NCBI GenBank assembly: GCA_021399445.1 | Contig: JAJTUQ010000003.1 | Coordinates: 310,001-374,000, forward strand | Direction: 5' to 3' | DNA length: 64,000 nucleotides | Source of the DNA: Xylogone sp. PMI_703 | Lineage: Eukaryota; Ascomycota; Leotiomycetes | Shown here: positions 59,501-64,000 of the stretch, piece after piece | How the letters are laid out: the number at the start of each line of letters is the position of its first letter | Numbering within the stretch: the first letter of the stretch is position 1 | Made by a program: the position numbers and the translations under genes | The notes under the pieces: model-generated | The model's database searches: none | What the model was told of the DNA's origin: nothing | Seen by the model: the letters and a program-made list of their open reading frames with translations, nothing else

Positions 59501-60774
59501 CTCAGACAGATGATCAAATCAAGCAAGTAAACCAAATCATAAAAGTTTATTTTCATTATTATATAGATTATAAGTAGTCAAATTAGAAAAATCTCTTATC
59601 AATGGTATAACTAGCATATAATAGTACAAAGAGTGAAATTACTAAAGTTATACCTTTCTTTATAAATTATGGTTACAAAACTTAAACTTACTTTATAAAA
59701 GTAAAGATAAGAAATATTTCTAAAATAATTAAATAATAAATAAACAAATTAGAAAAAATTTATAATCATTTGAAGTATAATATCAAATTTACACAAAAAT
59801 ACATAAAGAAATATTATAATCAAAAGTATAATATAGAACTTAAGCTTAAAAAAGAAAATAAAGTTTATATTATCTACAGATTTATTAAAACAACAAAACT
59901 GAATAATAAATTAGATTAGAAAAAGATTAAATTATATAAAATTAAAAAAAAATTAAAAAATCTAATATATAAACTAAAATTCCTTAATATTATACAAATA
60001 TATTTAATATTTTATATAATTATATTAAAAAAAGTATCCCTGGGATTATCATCAGCTTTAGATTTAGAGTTAAAGTAAAACTTAAATATAGAATAAGAAG
60101 TCAAGGAAATCTTAGATGATAAGTTAATAAGGAACAAGAAAAAATATTTAGTCAGATAAAAGGAATAAAAAGAGTATAGATGATTAGATACTTAGGAACC
60201 AGAAGAATATTTTACTAATTTTAATGAATTTCTGGAGGAGTATGAATGAGTGAAATTAACTAAACTTCATCAAATAGAACATCAGTATAAGTAAGCAGTT
60301 TAGCCTCGGAGGGGAAGGCCCTGGAGGGTCTTGTTTCTGCTGGCTAGGTAGTTTTTGCTTGTTATAATACTTTGTTTTCCTTTTGTTCTTGTTCAAGTTT
60401 CTCTTTCTCTTCTGCTTCTTTCTTTTCTCGTTCTTTGATTTCTTTTAGTTCTTTTATCGTAGAAACGCTTCAAATAATCATATTATAACTTTTTGTCTTA
60501 ATTAACTTTCACAGTTTGTAAAAACAAGCCATACAGGCTAAGGCTTCCTCCTCCTCTTGTTTAAGACATTCTTCCTCTTTGATCAAACATTTTAACTTAT
60601 CTATATTTAGATCAAGTTTGTACTTTCTACCTTGACGAATATATTTATTATATTTAGTGAACTAAGGACTACAATAATACTTTTTGTTATTAACAAAGTA
60701 ATAATAATATTTAAAAATTATGAAATAACCAGAATTCTTTATTACTTTCTTTTTCTTTATGTATTTTTCGTAAT

Positions 60775-61004
60775 TGTGAAGATTATGATCGTTATGCTCA
60801 TATTATGGAAGTGTTGGTTCACTAGGCACTACCGTATTGTAGGGTTGAATAGGCTTATATTGGCTTATACATTGTATGCTTATTCTTATATCTAGTATTT
60901 AAGGGGTTGCACCCTTAAATACTCTCTTACCGGATTATTAGTCGTTCCACTCCGATCGCATAACTACCGAGCGCCAGTATGCTCTGCTCCCATAATTCCT
61001 AACA
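60775..61004 (-). repeat. 3' LTR of the open copia element
   Basis: A 230-bp LTR in inverse orientation (TGTGAAGATTATG...CCTAACA on the plus strand). The inner side has the purine-rich GAGTAGGAG on the coding strand, as expected for a polypurine tract. The outer 5 bp are GTAAT. Confidence 0.9.
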
Positions 61005-61080
61005 CTCCTACTCAGATCATACAGGTGCTATGATGTAGCCTGTGTCAGTCTCATCTTGTCAGTATCACCTCTGACCGCTC

Positions 61081-64000
61081 CTACTGTCTCTTAATTGCTC
61101 CTACTGTTGCCAGACCAAGTAGTTCCTTGAACCGCATGAACATTGTCTTCTGCAACGGCTTTGTCATGCCATCGGCTACCATATCTGCTGTGGGAACGTA
61201 GCTGACGATAATGCGTTTACGCTCTTCTAGGTCGCGGATGTAGTGGTAACAGATATCAATATGCTTTGATCGCTCGTGAAGGTGTGGGTTCTTTACCAAC
61301 GCGAGTGCGCCTTGATTATCTCCCAATATTTGTACAGTCATCGGGTCTGACCCAATATATTGAGGGAATCCCATATCACGGAGTATTTGAGCGATCCATT
61401 GGCTCTGCTTGACACACATTGACATTGCAATGTATTCTGATTCAGTGCTTGAAGTTGCCACTGAACGTTGCTTCTTACTCCCCCAGGAAACAGGCCCTCC
61501 GTAAAGCATGGCTACGTTTCCTGAAGTGCTCTTCCGGTCGGTCTTGTCTCCTGCCCAGTCTGCATCTGAATACATGACTAGTGTAGAGCTACCGGCTTGT
61601 CTGTTGTCGTCATTACTTTGGCGTGACGATTGGTTGGCTTGAATTGGAGTTGGCCCATAACGGACTCGCTGTTTGATCGTTGATCTGGCATATCTCAAGA
61701 GTTCCTTTACGGCACTGGCATGGTGCTCTCCAGGATTACTCATGTACTGGCTAAGCTTGCCTAGAGCGAACGCGATGTCTGGTCTGGTGTTTATCATCGC
61801 GTACATCAGGCTTCCTATGCGCTCTTGATACTCGGTCAGGTTTGCCTTCTTGTCAAAGTCTGAAGTCGGGCGTAGCTTGTCATAACTAGAGATTGGCACT
61901 GACTTTGGCCTGTGCTTCTCTTGAGTTATTCCATATCGGTTCAAAATGTTATCCAGGTATTGTTCTTGATCTAAGAATAGTGTTTTCTCTTTTCGATTCC
62001 TAGTAACACGGATACCAAGGATCACTTGAATCTCCCCCAGGTTCTTGGTATGGAATCGATCTGCCAATGTCTTTCCAAACCATTCCAATTCTTGCACTCT
62101 TGGTGCAGCAGCAGCGATGTCATCCACGTGAACGAGTAATATGATCTTGCGTTCTTTGTGGATATAAAGGCAAGGGTCAGCTAAGCTTTGGACAAATCCA
62201 ATCTTAACGAGATAACTCTTGCAGAGTAGGTTCCAGTCCCGCGCGGACTGCTTTAGCCCATACAAACTCCGTAGGACACGTAATGCGTACCCGTTCTTTA
62301 ACTTGGGTACTCCGTCTGGTTGAGACAGGAAGATTCGTTCTCGTAGGTGTGATTCGGTGAAAGCATTCTTCACGTCATACGAGTGGCATTCAAGGTTTTC
62401 CGCTGCAACAATGGCCATGAATATCCGAAGAGTATCCATTCTAACCGTAGGTGCAAACGTCTCAGTGAAATCCTGCCCATATTTCTGAGAGAAGCCTCGA
62501 GCAACCAGTCTTGCCTTGAACCTGTTTAATGTCCCGTCGGGGTTCGTCTTGATAGTGAATACCCATTTGGTGGAGACCAAGTTCGCTCCTTCCGGGGGTA
62601 TTTCTTCTTCCCATGTGCCGTTTTGCTGTAATGATGCGATCTCTTCGTCAATTGCCTCCTTCCATTTCTGACCATATCTATGATCTGAAATGGCCTCTTT
62701 GTACGTCATTGGGATGACAATATCTAGATCTGTTACTAAACTGGCCAGAGCTATCTCGTCTGGGTCTTGGTAATCTTGATCTTCCAGCATTGCAAGCATG
62801 GCTTTAACTATCTTGGTAGGACGGTCTTCATCATCAGAGTCATCGAGTCTCTGTCGCTTTCGAAGATCGTACCTCGCTTCCACGGGTTCTGGTGGTGCTT
62901 GATTTTCCCCGCCGGACGGGTGAAATTCGATAGGTGATGCTATATTAGCACCAGGTGGTGAATCATGGTTCTCGGCTTGGGCCTGAGATTGATCCCTAAT
63001 TTTATTTTCCTCATCTCCCTCATCTCCTCCTGGATGGGACACATTCACGCTTGGATCGCTTGCATTTTCCTGATCATGTTGACGGCCGGCTGGGCTGGTT
63101 GGATCGTTACGTGTTACCACTGGATTCGCAATGGACGGGATCACAATTTCGAAGTTATTCAAGTCTTTCGGATCTGGGAATGGCATAGACTCGATGACTT
63201 CATTTTGTGGTCGACCTCTTGGTTTACGAATTGCCAGCTCGTTCCTTGTTCCTTGAGGATCACCTGTCCGAAGTTTCAAATCAACTGTTCCGCCTTGGAT
63301 GTCTTCATAAAAGCTGACGCGGCTTGATTTGATGACACAGCCTCTGTCTGGCGCATAGACCTTATATTGTTTGGTCGTGTTTGGATTGTATCCTACAAAC
63401 ACTGCAACCCGTCCATGGTCCATAAGCTTGTCTTTTCTTGATTCCTTCGGGTGCTCCTTTCGGTTGACGTATGACACGCATTTACATCCAAAAACTCTGA
63501 TGTGATCAATGCTTGGGATCTCTCCGGTGAATGCCTGGTACGGGCTAACAACTTTCCCATCAATTGTCGGGCCAGATGCTGTTCGGTTTCTCAGGTATGC
63601 ATCCGTTTCAACAGCGTAGTTCCAGAATTCAAGCGGTAAGCTAGCTTCCTTCAGCAATGCCCGAGCATCTGCTGTAGTTGTCTGGATTGCTCGCTCAGCT
63701 GGACCGTTCTGGTTTGACTTGTACCCTGCTGTTGTTTCTGCCCGAATCCCGATCGAAGTGCTCCATTCGTCTAGTAGTGATAGTAGTTCCGAGGCATTGT
63801 CAGTTCTAATGGCCTTGACTTTCTCCTCCGTCTCGTACTCTACTTGGATCTTCCATGTCCTGAGCTTCTCGACCAAATGTGCTCTTGTCTTTGCAGGAAT
63901 GTTCCAAATGTAACGAGTGGCGCTATCAACAATTTGAGCAAAGTATCGGTCTTCCTTTATTGATGGTGGGAACGGTCCACATGCATCCACGTAGATCAGT
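61081..64000 (-). CDS. Ty1/copia Pol polyprotein, open reading frame (5' part outside window)
   Basis: At least 970 codons without a stop, running off the right edge. In order it carries the integrase core beginning at VDACGPFPPSIKEDRYF with IRTDNAS and QNGPAERAIQ, the integrase C-terminal domain with VFGCKCVSYVNRKEHPKE, and RVT_2 reverse transcriptase with TKWVFTIKTNPDG, YGLKQSARDWN and the catalytic LVHVDDIAA. RNase H has YSDADWAGDKTDRKSTSG, SSTESEYIAMS and LHERSKHIDICYHYIRD. Gag, protease and the 5' LTR lie beyond the window. GC content is normal and no RIP damage is visible, unlike the related copy at 41918-44594/52169-53764. It could still encode active enzymes. The complete element must be seen to judge that. 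Confidence 0.93.
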   Translation of the reverse strand, partial: LIYVDACGPFPPSIKEDRYFAQIVDSATRYIWNIPAKTRAHLVEKLRTWKIQVEYETEEKVKAIRTDNASELLSLLDEWSTSIGIRAETTAGYKSNQNGPAERAIQTTTADARALLKEASLPLEFWNYAVETDAYLRNRTASGPTIDGKVVSPYQAFTGEIPSIDHIRVFGCKCVSYVNRKEHPKESRKDKLMDHGRVAVFVGYNPNTTKQYKVYAPDRGCVIKSSRVSFYEDIQGGTVDLKLRTGDPQGTRNELAIRKPRGRPQNEVIESMPFPDPKDLNNFEIVIPSIANPVVTRNDPTSPAGRQHDQENASDPSVNVSHPGGDEGDEENKIRDQSQAQAENHDSPPGANIASPIEFHPSGGENQAPPEPVEARYDLRKRQRLDDSDDEDRPTKIVKAMLAMLEDQDYQDPDEIALASLVTDLDIVIPMTYKEAISDHRYGQKWKEAIDEEIASLQQNGTWEEEIPPEGANLVSTKWVFTIKTNPDGTLNRFKARLVARGFSQKYGQDFTETFAPTVRMDTLRIFMAIVAAENLECHSYDVKNAFTESHLRERIFLSQPDGVPKLKNGYALRVLRSLYGLKQSARDWNLLCKSYLVKIGFVQSLADPCLYIHKERKIILLVHVDDIAAAAPRVQELEWFGKTLADRFHTKNLGEIQVILGIRVTRNRKEKTLFLDQEQYLDNILNRYGITQEKHRPKSVPISSYDKLRPTSDFDKKANLTEYQERIGSLMYAMINTRPDIAFALGKLSQYMSNPGEHHASAVKELLRYARSTIKQRVRYGPTPIQANQSSRQSNDDNRQAGSSTLVMYSDADWAGDKTDRKSTSGNVAMLYGGPVSWGSKKQRSVATSSTESEYIAMSMCVKQSQWIAQILRDMGFPQYIGSDPMTVQILGDNQGALALVKNPHLHERSKHIDICYHYIRDLEERKRIIVSYVPTADMVADGMTKPLQKTMFMRFKELLGLATVGAIKRQ

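Larger units (their letters stand above)
53765..60774 (+). mobile_element. RIP-degraded Ty3/gypsy element B (3' LTR not in window)
   Basis: The 5' LTR 53765-54359 is followed by plus-strand internal sequence. Remnants are a gag zinc knuckle KFYYKCEQAGYIAQKHN (about 55440), protease ILVNSGSQINLI (about 56960), reverse transcriptase with YFIIIYLDNILIYSK (about 57900) and NNIKCKLAKCQFNITEVKF (about 58000), integrase (about 59000-59900) and a chromodomain-like end (about 60180-60250). It is the same family as element A in the opposite orientation. It is interrupted by two short insertions (54564-54800 and 56303-56532). It breaks at the copia LTR at 60775, before reaching a 3' LTR. Confidence 0.8.

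Noticed and set aside
1..64000. CRISPR arrays, rRNA genes or bacterial-type operons.
   Set aside because: None is seen. The gene structure is eukaryotic throughout.

Overview
The window is nuclear DNA of a filamentous ascomycete (Pezizomycotina; I cannot safely go lower). The reasons are short GT-AG introns of about 45-65 bp with CTAAC-like branch sites, Zn2Cys6 regulators, tightly packed metabolic genes, and a sharply bounded AT-rich block of degraded retrotransposons of the kind made by repeat-induced point mutation (RIP). All exon structures were assembled by eye. For every multi-exon gene that lies wholly inside the window, the exon lengths sum to a multiple of three and give one uninterrupted reading frame. 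No database search was possible.

Region 1 (1-26523) looks like a catabolic or tailoring gene cluster built around two Baeyer-Villiger-type flavin monooxygenases (4662-7127 and 18821-21048). Around them lie an iron-type alcohol dehydrogenase (cut by the left edge), an HSL-type alpha/beta hydrolase, a zinc-less medium-chain quinone/enoyl reductase, a CTF1-like Zn2Cys6 regulator, a sugar-porter MFS transporter, an acetoacetyl-CoA-synthetase-type ligase, two short-chain dehydrogenases and an FAD-dependent amine-oxidase-like protein. A plausible flow is alcohol to ketone (SDR/ADH), ketone to ester or lactone (BVMO), ester to acid plus alcohol (hydrolase), and acid to acyl-CoA (ligase). No polyketide, peptide or terpene synthase is present. 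A shared motif, AAG[A/T]CGCC[G/T]TNTT, often extended as CCAAG..., lies upstream of most of these genes and not in the promoters to the right, so the region may be one regulon.

Region 2 (27320-38246) holds an ACS-family MFS permease, two tandem Zn2Cys6 regulators of different subfamilies, an NCS1 nucleobase/allantoin-type permease, and an Asp/Glu-racemase-superfamily enzyme fused to a GAF-like C-terminal domain. This suggests uptake and processing of a small nitrogenous or dicarboxylic compound.

Region 3 (39297-41917) has a GH30 glycosidase pseudogene, a DUF202 membrane protein and the tail of a K/E-rich protein cut by a retrotransposon LTR.

Region 4 (41918-64000) is nested retrotransposons: a RIP-degraded Ty1/copia element now lying in two oppositely oriented halves, two RIP-degraded Ty3/gypsy elements in opposite orientation, two solo LTRs that are not RIP-degraded, and at the right edge a copia element whose pol frame is still open. 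The target-site duplications show that a gypsy insertion split the old copia and that a later inversion flipped one half.
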